DNA of 64,000 bases from Rhizobium bangladeshense (GTDB lineage Bacteria > Pseudomonadota > Alphaproteobacteria > Rhizobiales > Rhizobiaceae), in NCBI RefSeq assembly GCF_001662075.1, contig NZ_LYPL01000005.1, forward strand, positions 62,001-126,000. Reading direction: 5' to 3'. Position 1 is the first letter of the stretch. Each line of letters starts with the position of its first letter. The position numbers were made by a program, and so were the translations under genes. Under the pieces are notes generated by a model, which saw only the letters and a list, made by a program, of their open reading frames with translations, did no database searches and was not told the DNA's origin. This document shows, one piece after another, positions 17,661 through 25,513 of the stretch.

Positions 17661-18091
17661 TTATGCTTTCGCCTTCCATTCCGAAAACGGCCGCACGCCG
17701 AAGCTTGGGTCGGAAGTATCGTCGCTGATGAACTCGATCGAGTGTCCATCCGGATCCTTGAAATACATCGACATGGCGGGCATCCAGCCGAGAGGTTCGA
17801 CACCCTTTGCCTTGATAGCGGCGGGCGCCTGCAGCCGCCTTCGACAGTCATGCGGAAGGCAATATGCAGCCGCATCCTCAGAGGCCCGGTTCCGGTTTCC
17901 CAAAGACCGAGCATGCCAGTCTTCCTATCGTCCACCCAGAGGAAAGCAACTTTGCGCTCCTCGAATGACGCCGCCGGTTCGAGTCCGACGACATCCCGGT
18001 AGAAATCCATGGAGGTCTTGAGGTCGGCAACGGTCAGATGCGTCTCGTAGAGCCCGAGCAGCTTTGGCATAGCAGCATTTTCGGCAAACAT
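17661..18091 (-). pseudogene. VOC (glyoxalase/dioxygenase) family gene broken by a frameshift
   Basis: The first part, from ATG 18091 (GAGG five bases upstream), encodes LYETHLTVADLKTSMDFYRD and WVDDRKTGMLGLWETG, typical of a VOC/glyoxalase domain. After HIAFRMTVE, near 17845, the frame is lost. The family sequence resumes in another frame as APAAIKAKGVEPLGWMPAMS and then MYFKDPDGHSIEFIS up to the stop at 17661. The combined product would be about 140 residues, a normal VOC length. So one small indel disrupts an otherwise complete gene: either a young pseudogene or a sequencing error. Function of the intact form is unknown (metal-dependent small-molecule enzyme or resistance protein). Confidence 0.82.
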
Positions 18092-18218
18092 TTTTTCCTC
18101 GCGGTCAGGTCTGCTTGGTCAATCGCCGGAGGGTAGGACCTCAAGTCTGGTTGAGGTCAATGGGCTTTCTTTCGACATTTCAGAGGCGCTAGCGCAATCG
18201 AAATAATGACGCCGCCGC

Positions 18219-19136
18219 TCAATTTGCGGCCGTCAGCCAGAGCAGTTCAATGCGCTGCGCTTCGTGATCAGGATCATCGGCGAAAACGGCTTCGGCTTTG
18301 ACAAGCGCCTGCCGCCGGTCTTCCTGCTGGCGGAAGATGATGGCGTCGAGCAGATGCGCCAGATCGTCATTGCGGGTGAAGAGTTGAGGCTCGGCTTCCA
18401 CCAGTTCACAGAGCACTGCAAGGTCGTGAATATGGCCGAGATCCTCGACGAGCTCCTTGGCCGCATCGCGCTTGGCCTTCATCGCGCCCGGCCAGATGTC
18501 GCGCAAAAGGGCGTGATAGAGTCGATAATCGTAGGTGCGTTTGCGCAGAACATGGAAGTCGTCGGCCGACGCCTCGCCGTGGCAGGCGGCAAGCGCGGTC
18601 CCGGCCTTTCGGGCGGTGCGGCGCCAGCTCTTCGCCAGCATGCGGGCATTCTTACGATGACCGCTATCAAATGAGACTGTATCGAGTGCGGCGATCGCTT
18701 TTTTCAGAACGTCCGAGGTTTCCGCGAGCCGCTGCTCCAGGCCGCTTTCGGCCTCCCCCATCCAGTCACGGCGGCCTTCGAGAACAGTGACGATCCGTCC
18801 GAGCGCTTCGCCCTCTTCTTTTCCGCGGGCTGAATGCTGCAGATATTGCGCCGTGCCGATGAGGGCGGCGGCGTCGCGGATTGCCGACAGCGAGCGTGCA
18901 GCATCGCGCAGCCGTGCATTTTCGCGGTCCTGAAAATCCGGCACGTCGCGCGCGACGAGCCGGTAGAGCGAGCGCAACCGCTTCAGGTTCTTGCGGAAGG
19001 AGTGGATCGCCTCATGCGCGCCGTCCGGCCGCTCCTCGAGGACCGCGATAGCGCTTTCCAGCTGCTCGGTCGCGACGTCGCGGAACGCCTCGGTGAAATC
19101 GGCGTCAGGCCGAATGCGATAGGCCATGCCTGTCAT
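18219..19136 (-). CDS. CHAD-domain protein
   Basis: A 305-residue helical protein that is almost entirely a CHAD domain: many conserved His, Arg and Lys residues (HEAIHSFRKNLKRLRSLYRL at about 40-60; FHVLRKRTYDYRLYHALLRD at about 203-222; EDLGHIHDLAVL). CHAD domains bind polyphosphate and are often found fused or next to CYTH domains. Here the CYTH gene lies immediately upstream and the two overlap by 32 bases (or 23 if the alternative ATG three codons in is used), so they are co-translated. A role in polyphosphate handling is inferred from the families. Confidence 0.88.
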   Translation of the reverse strand: MTGMAYRIRPDADFTEAFRDVATEQLESAIAVLEERPDGAHEAIHSFRKNLKRLRSLYRLVARDVPDFQDRENARLRDAARSLSAIRDAAALIGTAQYLQHSARGKEEGEALGRIVTVLEGRRDWMGEAESGLEQRLAETSDVLKKAIAALDTVSFDSGHRKNARMLAKSWRRTARKAGTALAACHGEASADDFHVLRKRTYDYRLYHALLRDIWPGAMKAKRDAAKELVEDLGHIHDLAVLCELVEAEPQLFTRNDDLAHLLDAIIFRQQEDRRQALVKAEAVFADDPDHEAQRIELLWLTAAN

Positions 19137-19593
19137 GCCCGTATTCTGTGGCGAGGGCCTGGTTGGAATAGCGGAAATCGCCAGTCACTTCGCGGCCAAG
19201 CCAGCCGGGCAATGCCGGGTCATCGGTTTCCGCCGTCATTTCCACTTCGGCGATCACCAGCCCGCGATGCGCGCCCGCAAAGACGTCGACCTCCCAGACG
19301 AAACCCTGATACGGAACGCGGTAACGCGTTTTTTCGATGACGATGCCGATCGCGTTCTGCAGCAGCTCTTCGGCATCTGCAATCGGGATGTCAAATTCGA
19401 ATTCGTCGCGGGTGATAGCGCTGCGGCCAATCTTGATCGTCAGCTTCGCCTTCCGGCCGTCGAGGATGCGCACCCGGACGGAGCGGTCGTCCATTGAGGC
19501 GATATAACCCTGCTTGAGCACAGATTTCGTCTCGACGGCGGATCGCCATCCATCGCTGCGAACCAGGAACTTCCGCTCGATCTCTTTCGCCAT
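19105..19593 (-). CDS. CYTH-domain triphosphate tunnel metalloenzyme
   Basis: A 162-residue single-domain CYTH protein. The signature ExExK is at residues 4-8 (EIERK), followed by alternating charged strands of the tunnel (VRVRILDGRKAKLTIK, DEFEFDIP, EVDVFAGAHRGLVIAEVEM). Bacterial members hydrolyse inorganic triphosphate or nucleoside triphosphates. I start at ATG 19593, which puts the motif at the normal N terminus; an upstream in-frame ATG adds 21 unrelated residues. Its 3' end overlaps the CHAD gene. In many bacteria CYTH and CHAD are one polypeptide (YgiF type); here they are separate. Confidence 0.9.
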   Translation of the reverse strand: MAKEIERKFLVRSDGWRSAVETKSVLKQGYIASMDDRSVRVRILDGRKAKLTIKIGRSAITRDEFEFDIPIADAEELLQNAIGIVIEKTRYRVPYQGFVWEVDVFAGAHRGLVIAEVEMTAETDDPALPGWLGREVTGDFRYSNQALATEYGHDRHGLSHSA

Positions 19594-19747
19594 GCCAGTG
19601 AACCTTTTGTGACGATCGCCGCACGGTAGACCAATTTCCCCGCATTTCCTACCCATCTTCTCATGCGGCCGGGTTTTATCTCGACAAGGGTCGGCGGGGG
19701 CGTTATTCGGGATGCAATTTCAATCGTTTCAAGGAGGTCGCGCGACC

Positions 19748-20386
19748 ATGGGCGAGAAAACAGAGAAGCTCCTTTCCATCCTGAAACTCCAGCCGGTCGT
19801 CCCGGTCCTGATCGTCGATGATGCCAAGTCGGCGGTGCCGCTGGCGCGCGCGCTCGTCGCAGGCGGCCTGAAGGCAATCGAGATCACCATGCGCACGCCG
19901 GCGGCCCTCGAGGCGGTGCGCGCCGTCGCTGCCGAGGTCGAGGGCGCCGAAGTCGGCGCCGGCACGATCCTGAACGCGGCCCATTGGCAGGCCGCCGTCG
20001 AGGCCGGTTCGAAGTTCATCGTCAGCCCGGGCACGACGCAGGAGCTGCTCGATGCTGCCGCCGATTCCGATGTGCCGCTGCTTCCGGGCGCTGCGACTGC
20101 CAGCGAAGTCATGGCGCTGCGCGAAGAAGGCTACCAGGTGCTGAAGTTCTTCCCTGCCGAGCAGGCCGGCGGCGCCGCCTTCCTGAAGGCGCTTTCCTCA
20201 CCCCTTGCCGGCACGCTGTTCTGCCCGACCGGCGGCATTTCGCTGAAGAACGCCAATGATTACCTGTCGCTGCCGAACGTTATCTGCGTCGGCGGCTCCT
20301 GGGTGGCGCCGAAGGAACTGGTCGCTGCCGGCGATTGGGCAGGCATTACCAAGCTCGCGACGGAAGCGGCAGCGCTGAAGGCCTGA
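19748..20386 (+). CDS. eda: 2-keto-3-deoxy-6-phosphogluconate (KDPG) aldolase
   Basis: Eda splits KDPG into pyruvate and glyceraldehyde 3-phosphate, the last Entner-Doudoroff step, the main glucose route in rhizobia. The 212-residue length is typical. The catalytic Glu45 is in EITMRTP and the Schiff-base Lys133 in KFFPAE, at the same numbers as in Escherichia coli; GAGTIL and SPGTT are also present. AAGGAGG at 19731-19737 precedes ATG 19748. It is a single gene, divergent from CYTH/CHAD. The edd and zwf genes are not in the window. Confidence 0.95.
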   Translation: MGEKTEKLLSILKLQPVVPVLIVDDAKSAVPLARALVAGGLKAIEITMRTPAALEAVRAVAAEVEGAEVGAGTILNAAHWQAAVEAGSKFIVSPGTTQELLDAAADSDVPLLPGAATASEVMALREEGYQVLKFFPAEQAGGAAFLKALSSPLAGTLFCPTGGISLKNANDYLSLPNVICVGGSWVAPKELVAAGDWAGITKLATEAAALKA

Positions 20387-20433
20387 GATCGTATTTTCCT
20401 AGGTGGGTGTGAAACCCCTCTGTTATGACGGAC

Positions 20434-20455
20434 ATCTCCCCCACAAGAGGGAGAT
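20434..20455. repeat. Short ATCTCCC hairpin, degenerate rhizobial intergenic repeat
   Basis: ATCTCCC and GGGAGAT (20434-20440, 20449-20455) form a hairpin preceded by CCCCTC. It resembles a worn half of the RIME-like elements elsewhere in the window, and could also act as a weak terminator for eda. Confidence 0.4.
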
Positions 20456-20565
20456 CGGCAGGAGGTTAGCCTTCCCGATCGTGGCTTCTCGGCGAGCCCC
20501 CCATTTGTATTTCAGCCGTCGCAAACCTATGTTCTGCTCCAGCCTCAAACAGGAGATGACGAGGA

Positions 20566-21285
20566 ATGTTCGACGCGAAGAAGCTTCTCGACCAGTTCTT
20601 GGGTTCGCAGGTTCCGGGTCTCGGCGGTTCGGTCCGCGACAGGGCGGGCGACGCCATGCAGACGGCACGGAACAATCCGATGAAGACCGGTGCGCTCGCA
20701 GCCGTGCTTCTCGGGACCAAGACCGGCCGCAGCATTGCCGGCAACGCGCTGGCGATCGGCGGTCTTGCCGCCATTGCCGGCCTCGGCTACCAGGCCTACA
20801 AGAATTACCAGTCGGGGCAGGCGCCGGCAGCCCCGTCGGATGCGCCCTCGGCAAACAATCCGGTTCTGCTGCCGCCGCCGGCCGAATCCGGTTTCGGACC
20901 GGCCTCACCGGCTGGCAGCAACGAATTTGTGCTGGTCCTGATCCGCGCGATGATCGCCGCCGCCAAAGCGGACGGCCATATCGACGCCGCCGAACGTGCG
21001 CTCATCATGGAGAAGATCACCGCCGCCGACGTCAGTGGCGAGGCCGCCGCCTTCATCGAGCGCGAACTCGCGTCGCCGACGGATATCGATGCGCTCGTCG
21101 CTGCGGCGGTCACGGAAGAGCAGCGCGTCGAGCTCTACACCGCCTCGCGGCTCACCATCGATCCGGATTCGCGCGCCGAGCGCGGCTATCTCGATCTGCT
21201 TGCCGGCCGGCTCGGCCTCGCCGACCAACTGGTCGACCATATCGAGGCGACGGTGTCGTCCGCTAAGACCACCTTGTCGCAGTAA
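20566..21285 (+). CDS. DUF533 / TerB-like protein
   Basis: A 239-residue protein of the DUF533 (YebE) family. The N-terminal part has an amphipathic start (FDAKKLLDQFLGS) and one Gly/Ala-rich hydrophobic segment (about 42-75). A Pro/Ala linker (about 83-115) leads to a C-terminal TerB-like helical domain (about 120-235; LIRAMIAAAKADGHIDAAER, with Asp/Glu suited to metal binding). The function is not established; Escherichia coli YebE is an envelope-stress gene. It is monocistronic; the start follows an AGGAG-like sequence. Confidence 0.83.
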   Translation: MFDAKKLLDQFLGSQVPGLGGSVRDRAGDAMQTARNNPMKTGALAAVLLGTKTGRSIAGNALAIGGLAAIAGLGYQAYKNYQSGQAPAAPSDAPSANNPVLLPPPAESGFGPASPAGSNEFVLVLIRAMIAAAKADGHIDAAERALIMEKITAADVSGEAAAFIERELASPTDIDALVAAAVTEEQRVELYTASRLTIDPDSRAERGYLDLLAGRLGLADQLVDHIEATVSSAKTTLSQ

Positions 21286-21348
21286 CATCTCGGCCGGTTG
21301 CCTTTGTCGGGCGGCTGGCCTATCCACTCCTAGACAAGGGGAGTGAAC

Positions 21349-22044
21349 ATGCGCGATCTTGCAAATTTCAAGGGCTGCCCGGCGCCGAAGCCGGTCACGC
21401 TGAAGGGCCGTTTCGTCACTGTCGAGCCCTATCGGCGCGCGGAGCATCTCGAGGCGTTGTGGGACGGGCTCGGCGGCATGGGCATCAACCCGCTGTTGCT
21501 TTATTTCGCGCAGGACGATTTCTCCGGTATCGAAGATTTCGCCAACTGGCTGGAGGCCGTCCACACCAAGTCCGGCTGGCTCACCCATATCTTCCGCGAC
21601 AACGCCAGCGGCAAGATTGTCGGCATGGCGAACTATATGCGCGCCGACCCGGCAAATGGCGTCGTCGAGATCGGCGGGGTGGTGCATGGGTCCGATATGA
21701 GCCGTTCGCCGCTTTCCACCGAGGCGCACTACCTGATGGCCAAGCACGTCTTCGACGATCTCGGCTACCGCCGCTACGAATGGAAATGCGACAATAACAA
21801 CGAGGCGAGCAAGACGACGGCGGTGCGGTACGGCTTCAGCTTCGAAGGGATGTTCCGTCAGCACATGATCTCGAAGCATCGCAACCGCGACACCGCCTGG
21901 TTCTCGATGATCGATGCCGAATGGCCGCTGATCAACGATGCTTTCGAGGCCTGGCTTTCGCCCGATAATTTCGACGCTGCCGGCAAACAGATCCGACGCC
22001 TGCAGGATATTCGTGCCGATCTTGAGAAGGAAAGGCTCGCGTGA
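21349..22044 (+). CDS. GNAT-family acetyltransferase (RimJ/RimL type)
   Basis: A 231-residue acetyltransferase of the COG1670 group. It shows the acetyl-CoA region IFRDNASGKIVGMANYMR, then EIGGVVHGSDMSRSPLSTEA, RRYEWKCDNNNEASKTTAVRY-like stretch (the NxxS motif) and FSFEGMFRQHMISKHRNRDT. AAGGGGAG at 21336-21343 sits five bases before ATG 21349; a GTG six bases earlier is less likely. Its stop overlaps the GTG start of a small membrane protein by four bases. The substrate is unknown (ribosomal N termini, or small amines). Confidence 0.87.
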   Translation: MRDLANFKGCPAPKPVTLKGRFVTVEPYRRAEHLEALWDGLGGMGINPLLLYFAQDDFSGIEDFANWLEAVHTKSGWLTHIFRDNASGKIVGMANYMRADPANGVVEIGGVVHGSDMSRSPLSTEAHYLMAKHVFDDLGYRRYEWKCDNNNEASKTTAVRYGFSFEGMFRQHMISKHRNRDTAWFSMIDAEWPLINDAFEAWLSPDNFDAAGKQIRRLQDIRADLEKERLA

Positions 22045-22247
22045 CCCCCGAAAGCCGCTCGCAGGCGACCGCCGCCGCCATCATCCTGCTCGGCGCCGGC
22101 CTCGTCATCTATTTTCTGCCGACCATCGTTTTATGGATCGGCAATTTCTCGCCGGTGCTGGGAATTGCCGTTGGCGTCTGCCTGATCATGGCCTTTTTCG
22201 CGGTTTTCTGGCTCAGGGCGCGTTACCAGCGCGGCCGAGAAAAATAA
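22041..22247 (+). CDS. Small two-helix membrane protein
   Basis: A 68-residue protein translationally coupled to the acetyltransferase: its GTG start overlaps the upstream TGA (GTGA). It has two hydrophobic helices (about 11-33 and 38-59) and a positively charged tail (RARYQRGREK), which suggests both ends in the cytoplasm. I do not recognise a family. It is convergent with the NicO gene, three bases beyond its stop. Confidence 0.65.
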   Translation: MTPESRSQATAAAIILLGAGLVIYFLPTIVLWIGNFSPVLGIAVGVCLIMAFFAVFWLRARYQRGREK

Positions 22248-22249
22248 AG

Positions 22250-23323
22250 TCAGCCCTGCAGGGAGGCGCCGAGCAGCAAGACGCCCATCAGGATGACGAG
22301 AAGGGCGCCGAGGATTTCGATGGCGTTGCCGATCCAGACCGAGGCGGCCGAGCCGCGTCCGGAGAGGCGGATGGCAGCACCCTTGGCGGTGACGGCGAGG
22401 GTGGCAAGCAGCGATACGGTGATCGCCGTGCCGAGCGACATGGCGACTACCGACAGCATGCCGCCGAGATAGAGACCGTTCAGCAACGAAAAAGTCATGA
22501 CCAGAAGCGCACCGGAGCACGGGCGGAGGCCGACGGCCACGATCGCCGACCAGGCCTCGCGGACGCTGAACCTGTCGCCGGCGAGCAGGGCCGGATCCGG
22601 CACATGTGCATTGCCGCAGGTCTCGCAGACCATGCCCGGAACGAAGGTGTGGCCGGCGTCCACGGCCTGCGCCTTGCCATTGAAGGCATAGGCCCGGCGT
22701 TCGGCGGCGTTGTCCTTCCAATCGAGCATCATGCTGACCGGACCGGCGGACGTGGCCATCGGCCGGCGGCGCGGCAAATTGCCCGCCATCGAGCGCAGTT
22801 TGCGAAACAGCAGCCAGCCGCCGAAGAGGATGACCATGACGAAGCTGGCGATTTCCATAGCATGAGTCGCGGCCGTCAGCGTGATGCCGGTGCCGCGCAG
22901 CACCAGCCAGGCGCCGCCGACCAGGGCGACGGCGACGACACCCTGGATGAAGGCCGAAATGAAGGAAATCACCACGCCGCGCTTCAGCTCGACCTCGTTG
23001 GCGATCATGTATGAGGAGATGACCGCCTTGCCGTGGCCGGGGCCGGCGGCATGGAAGACGCCGTAGGCGAAGGAAAGACCGATCAGAGATGTCAGCTGCC
23101 ACGGATCCTCGCGCATGCCCTTCAAGGCATCCGTCAGCGCCCGGTAGAAGGCCTGCTGCTCATAGTTCACATAGAGCAAAAGCGATGCGAACGGCCCGCC
23201 GGTCGGTTGAAAACTTGGTTCGGCCGTGCCGATGCCGAGCGGCGATTGCGCATGGGCAAGGCTTGCCGCAGTCACGAGCGCAAGGAGTGCTGCGGAAAGG
23301 ATGAGGGGGCGTTTCATCAACAT
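22250..23323 (-). CDS. NicO/RcnA-type nickel/cobalt membrane transporter
   Basis: A 357-residue inner-membrane protein with an N-terminal signal-like helix (1-25) and about six further TM segments. The family motif HAAGPGHGKAVISSY is near residues 91-105 and GLRPCSGALLVM is near 265-276. Between them is a hydrophilic loop with CETCG (about 235-239). Members move Ni2+ or Co2+, often outward. Its start overlaps the stop of the DUF1007 gene by seven bases, so the two are one unit. DUF1007 proteins commonly accompany NicO transporters. There is no riboswitch or recognisable metal box before the pair. Confidence 0.85.
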   Translation of the reverse strand: MLMKRPLILSAALLALVTAASLAHAQSPLGIGTAEPSFQPTGGPFASLLLYVNYEQQAFYRALTDALKGMREDPWQLTSLIGLSFAYGVFHAAGPGHGKAVISSYMIANEVELKRGVVISFISAFIQGVVAVALVGGAWLVLRGTGITLTAATHAMEIASFVMVILFGGWLLFRKLRSMAGNLPRRRPMATSAGPVSMMLDWKDNAAERRAYAFNGKAQAVDAGHTFVPGMVCETCGNAHVPDPALLAGDRFSVREAWSAIVAVGLRPCSGALLVMTFSLLNGLYLGGMLSVVAMSLGTAITVSLLATLAVTAKGAAIRLSGRGSAASVWIGNAIEILGALLVILMGVLLLGASLQG

Positions 23324-23958
23324 GTGATATCCAGCCGGGTGGCGAAGAGCTTGGACATGTTGGTGCCGGTCGGATCGTTGAAGAAGGCGTCCGTCAGCGA
23401 CTGCTTGTTTTGCGAGATTACCTCGTCGGCATCCGGTCTCACCACCTGGTGTTTGCAGGCCTTGAAGCTGTCGCCGACCGTGGAGAGTTCGTTGTCTGTC
23501 GGAAAGTCGATCGACGTATAGAGCGTCGGGTCGTAGACGCCGAAAGTGAGCCTGCCCTTGAGCGGCATCTTCTCCGCCGGTTTGACCGCGAAGAACATCA
23601 GGAGCTGGCCGTTCTTATAATCGACATGGATGATGTCAGGCTGCTGGACCGTGACGTTCTTCCCGTTGACCGTCAGGTTCATGTAGTAGTCGTAGTCGGC
23701 AAGCGACTGCTTCACCGTTTTCCCGACCTGCGCGAGTTCGTTCGGCTCCAGCTTCAGATCGGTGTTCTTGTCGAAATCCATGACGACCGAGGAGGAGAAG
23801 ACCTCGTCGAAGCGCCAGACATTGCGCAGTTCCTCGATGCTGCCGTCGGCGCCGGCGACGACTTCGAGCCGCGCTTCCACGAAGATATGCGGATGCGCAA
23901 GGGCGGTGGCCGGCGCCAGCGAAAGAAGCGCGGCTATCAATGGTATGGATTTTTTCAT
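23317..23958 (-). CDS. DUF1007 periplasmic protein (partner of NicO transporter)
   Basis: A 213-residue secreted protein. The Sec signal MKKSIPLIAALLSLAPATAL ends just before AHPHIFVEARLEV, where the HPH at the mature N terminus is conserved in DUF1007 and is a likely metal site. The rest is a beta-rich domain with FAVKPAEKMPLKGRL and YDPTLYTSIDF. I chose ATG 23958 since it gives a clean signal peptide; the frame is open upstream. The gene overlaps nicO by seven bases. In this family the protein is thought to hand or sequester Ni/Co at the periplasmic face; that role is inferred. Confidence 0.85.
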   Translation of the reverse strand: MKKSIPLIAALLSLAPATALAHPHIFVEARLEVVAGADGSIEELRNVWRFDEVFSSSVVMDFDKNTDLKLEPNELAQVGKTVKQSLADYDYYMNLTVNGKNVTVQQPDIIHVDYKNGQLLMFFAVKPAEKMPLKGRLTFGVYDPTLYTSIDFPTDNELSTVGDSFKACKHQVVRPDADEVISQNKQSLTDAFFNDPTGTNMSKLFATRLDITC

Positions 23959-24086
23959 GCGTCCCGCTGCCTTATTCGCTCGACCCGAGTTCTTGCCAGA
24001 AATTGGGACGGAATTGGGACCGGCTTGCGGCCGATGCCGATTGTCGACGTCCGTTCGCCCGGTCTGGCGGCTCTTTCGGCGCTGCC

Positions 24087-24980
24087 TCACGGATGCTTCT
24101 TGAACCAGTTGTGCAGGTAGTCGACGAAGATCCTCACCTTGGCCGGCAGGTAGCGCCGGTGTGGGTAGACGGCATAGATGCCGCGGTCGGTCGGGATGTA
24201 ATCGTTAAACAGCGTCAGCAGTTCGCCGCTCTCGATCGGCTTGCGGGCGACGAAATCGGGGATGAGAGCGATGCCGATGCCGGCGAGGGCGGCGCGCAAT
24301 GTCGCATGCGGACTGTTGACCTCTATCGGCCCGGAGACGGCGACGGCGAAGGTGGTGTTATCAGGATTGTAGAAGCGAATGCTCCCCTGGGTGCGCGAAT
24401 TGGTATCGACGATGAAGGGGACATTGGAGATGTCGCTCGGATGCTCAAGATCGGGATGACGCTCGATAAAATCCGGGGTGGCGCAGAGATGGACGCGGAA
24501 ATCGGAGATCTTGCGGGCGATCATGCCGGAATCTTCGAGCTTAGAAATCCGGATCGCCACGTCGAAGCCTTCCTCGATCAGGTCGACGAATCGGTCATCG
24601 GCGGCGATCTCCAGCGAAAGGTCCGGGTTCTCGGCGGCAAAATCGATCAGCGACTGGCCGACGTCGGCGTCGACGAAGGTGCGGGGCACCGAGATGCGCA
24701 GCCGTCCCTTCAACTGGGCATTGTTTTCGCGCACGAGATCGGCAAGGTTGTCGATCTCCTTCAGAATATCGGAGGCGCTGCGGTAATAGGTGTGGCCGGC
24801 TTCGGTCATCGAGAACTGCCGGGTGGTGCGGTTGAGCAGCAGAGCGCCGAGTTCGTCTTCCAGTTCGCGCACATATTTGGAAAGCAGCGCCTTCGAGCGG
24901 CCGGTGCGCCGTGCGGCGGCGGAAAAACCTTCGGCCTCGACGACATCGATGAAGGCGCGTATGCGGGTCAGAGTGTCCAT
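24087..24980 (-). CDS. LysR-family transcriptional regulator
   Basis: A 297-residue LysR protein. The helix-turn-helix is at residues 1-60 (FIDVVEAEGFSAAARRTGRS, then KALLSKYVRELEDELGALLL), and a LysR substrate domain follows from about 90. Start ATG 24980 is standard for the family; the longer open frame to 25115 runs through the promoter. It is divergent from ornithine decarboxylase. An inverted repeat ATTGAACA-N13-TGTTCAAT at 25006-25034, 25 bases upstream of its own start, is a probable binding site that could control both directions. The effector is not known. Confidence 0.88.
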   Translation of the reverse strand: MDTLTRIRAFIDVVEAEGFSAAARRTGRSKALLSKYVRELEDELGALLLNRTTRQFSMTEAGHTYYRSASDILKEIDNLADLVRENNAQLKGRLRISVPRTFVDADVGQSLIDFAAENPDLSLEIAADDRFVDLIEEGFDVAIRISKLEDSGMIARKISDFRVHLCATPDFIERHPDLEHPSDISNVPFIVDTNSRTQGSIRFYNPDNTTFAVAVSGPIEVNSPHATLRAALAGIGIALIPDFVARKPIESGELLTLFNDYIPTDRGIYAVYPHRRYLPAKVRIFVDYLHNWFKKHP

Positions 24981-25005
24981 GGCGCTTCCCAAGCTGTTTC
25001 GAAAC

Positions 25006-25034
25006 ATTGAACAAATTGGCCCGACCTGTTCAAT
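25006..25034. promoter_or_regulatory. Inverted repeat, probable LysR-regulator binding site
   Basis: ATTGAACA (25006-25013) and TGTTCAAT (25027-25034) are exact inverted 8-mers with a 13-base spacer. The site lies 25 bases upstream of the divergent LysR gene and about 30 bases before a candidate ODC promoter. Confidence 0.5.
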
Positions 25035-25065
25035 TATTTTTTTGACCTCCAGATCAAAAAAACGC

Positions 25066-25094
25066 TTGATTGTGAAGGCGAATATTCTTATTTC
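25066..25094 (+). promoter_or_regulatory. Candidate promoter for the ODC leader transcript
   Basis: TTGATT (25066-25071), a 17-base spacer, then TATTTC (25089-25094). Transcription would start near 25101 and give a leader of about 400 bases before the ornithine decarboxylase ATG. This is a weak consensus match. Confidence 0.35.
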
Positions 25095-25159
25095 CACCTC
25101 AGCCCAAAGTCGCACGTGCCCATGGGTGTCCGCCGAACCCTCGAATTGGTGAGGAAATC

Positions 25160-25509
25160 GGTAAGGTACCTGGAATTAACCCCTCCAGTCGCTATTCCGG
25201 CCAACCGGAAAATGCGAGGACGCCTGAAGCAACGACGGTGCGGGCCTTTTTGTTCTCTCCCTGCTTTCCATCAGCGGGGGTTACTGAAGAGGCACACCAT
25301 CATTGCCGGAAGTGCGGTTGGGATTCTCCCTCCAATCCATGGCAGACAAAGCCGAACTTACACCGCGTCCGCGGCGTTGGTTCACTATCCGCGCATCGAG
25401 CGCTTGCTATGGTTCCGGGGTCTCCACCGGCTGGTTCCAATGCGAGTTCTCGTATGCCCTTTGTCCTCCGGTTCATGCCGGAGCTCTGGAATTGGAAGAG
25501 GGAATCGAT
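25160..25509 (+). ncRNA. Long structured leader before ornithine decarboxylase, probable speF-type regulatory RNA
   Basis: No normal gene fills the 529 bases between the LysR start and ODC. A conserved RNA element named speF is known upstream of ornithine decarboxylase genes in Alphaproteobacteria, and this leader is in the right place and of the right order of length. It contains several possible stems, including GCCTG...CGGGC (25222-25245) followed by a T-run at 25247-25251 that could be a terminator. A short ORF (25454-25513) ends on the ODC start codon. I cannot align it to the published model, so the limits are approximate and the identity rests mainly on context. Confidence 0.5.
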
Positions 25510-25513
25510 ATGA
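25454..25513 (+). CDS. Possible 19-residue leader peptide, stop-start coupled to ODC
   Basis: ATG 25454 opens a 19-codon frame (MPFVLRFMPELWNWKRESI) whose TGA (25511-25513) overlaps the ODC ATG (25510-25512). No strong ribosome site is visible before it, and the same frame is also open further upstream from 25238. Stop-start overlap would couple ODC translation to this frame. Escherichia coli speF is controlled by a short leader peptide that senses ornithine, so the arrangement deserves a test, but coding potential is unproven. Confidence 0.3.
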   Translation: MPFVLRFMPELWNWKRESI

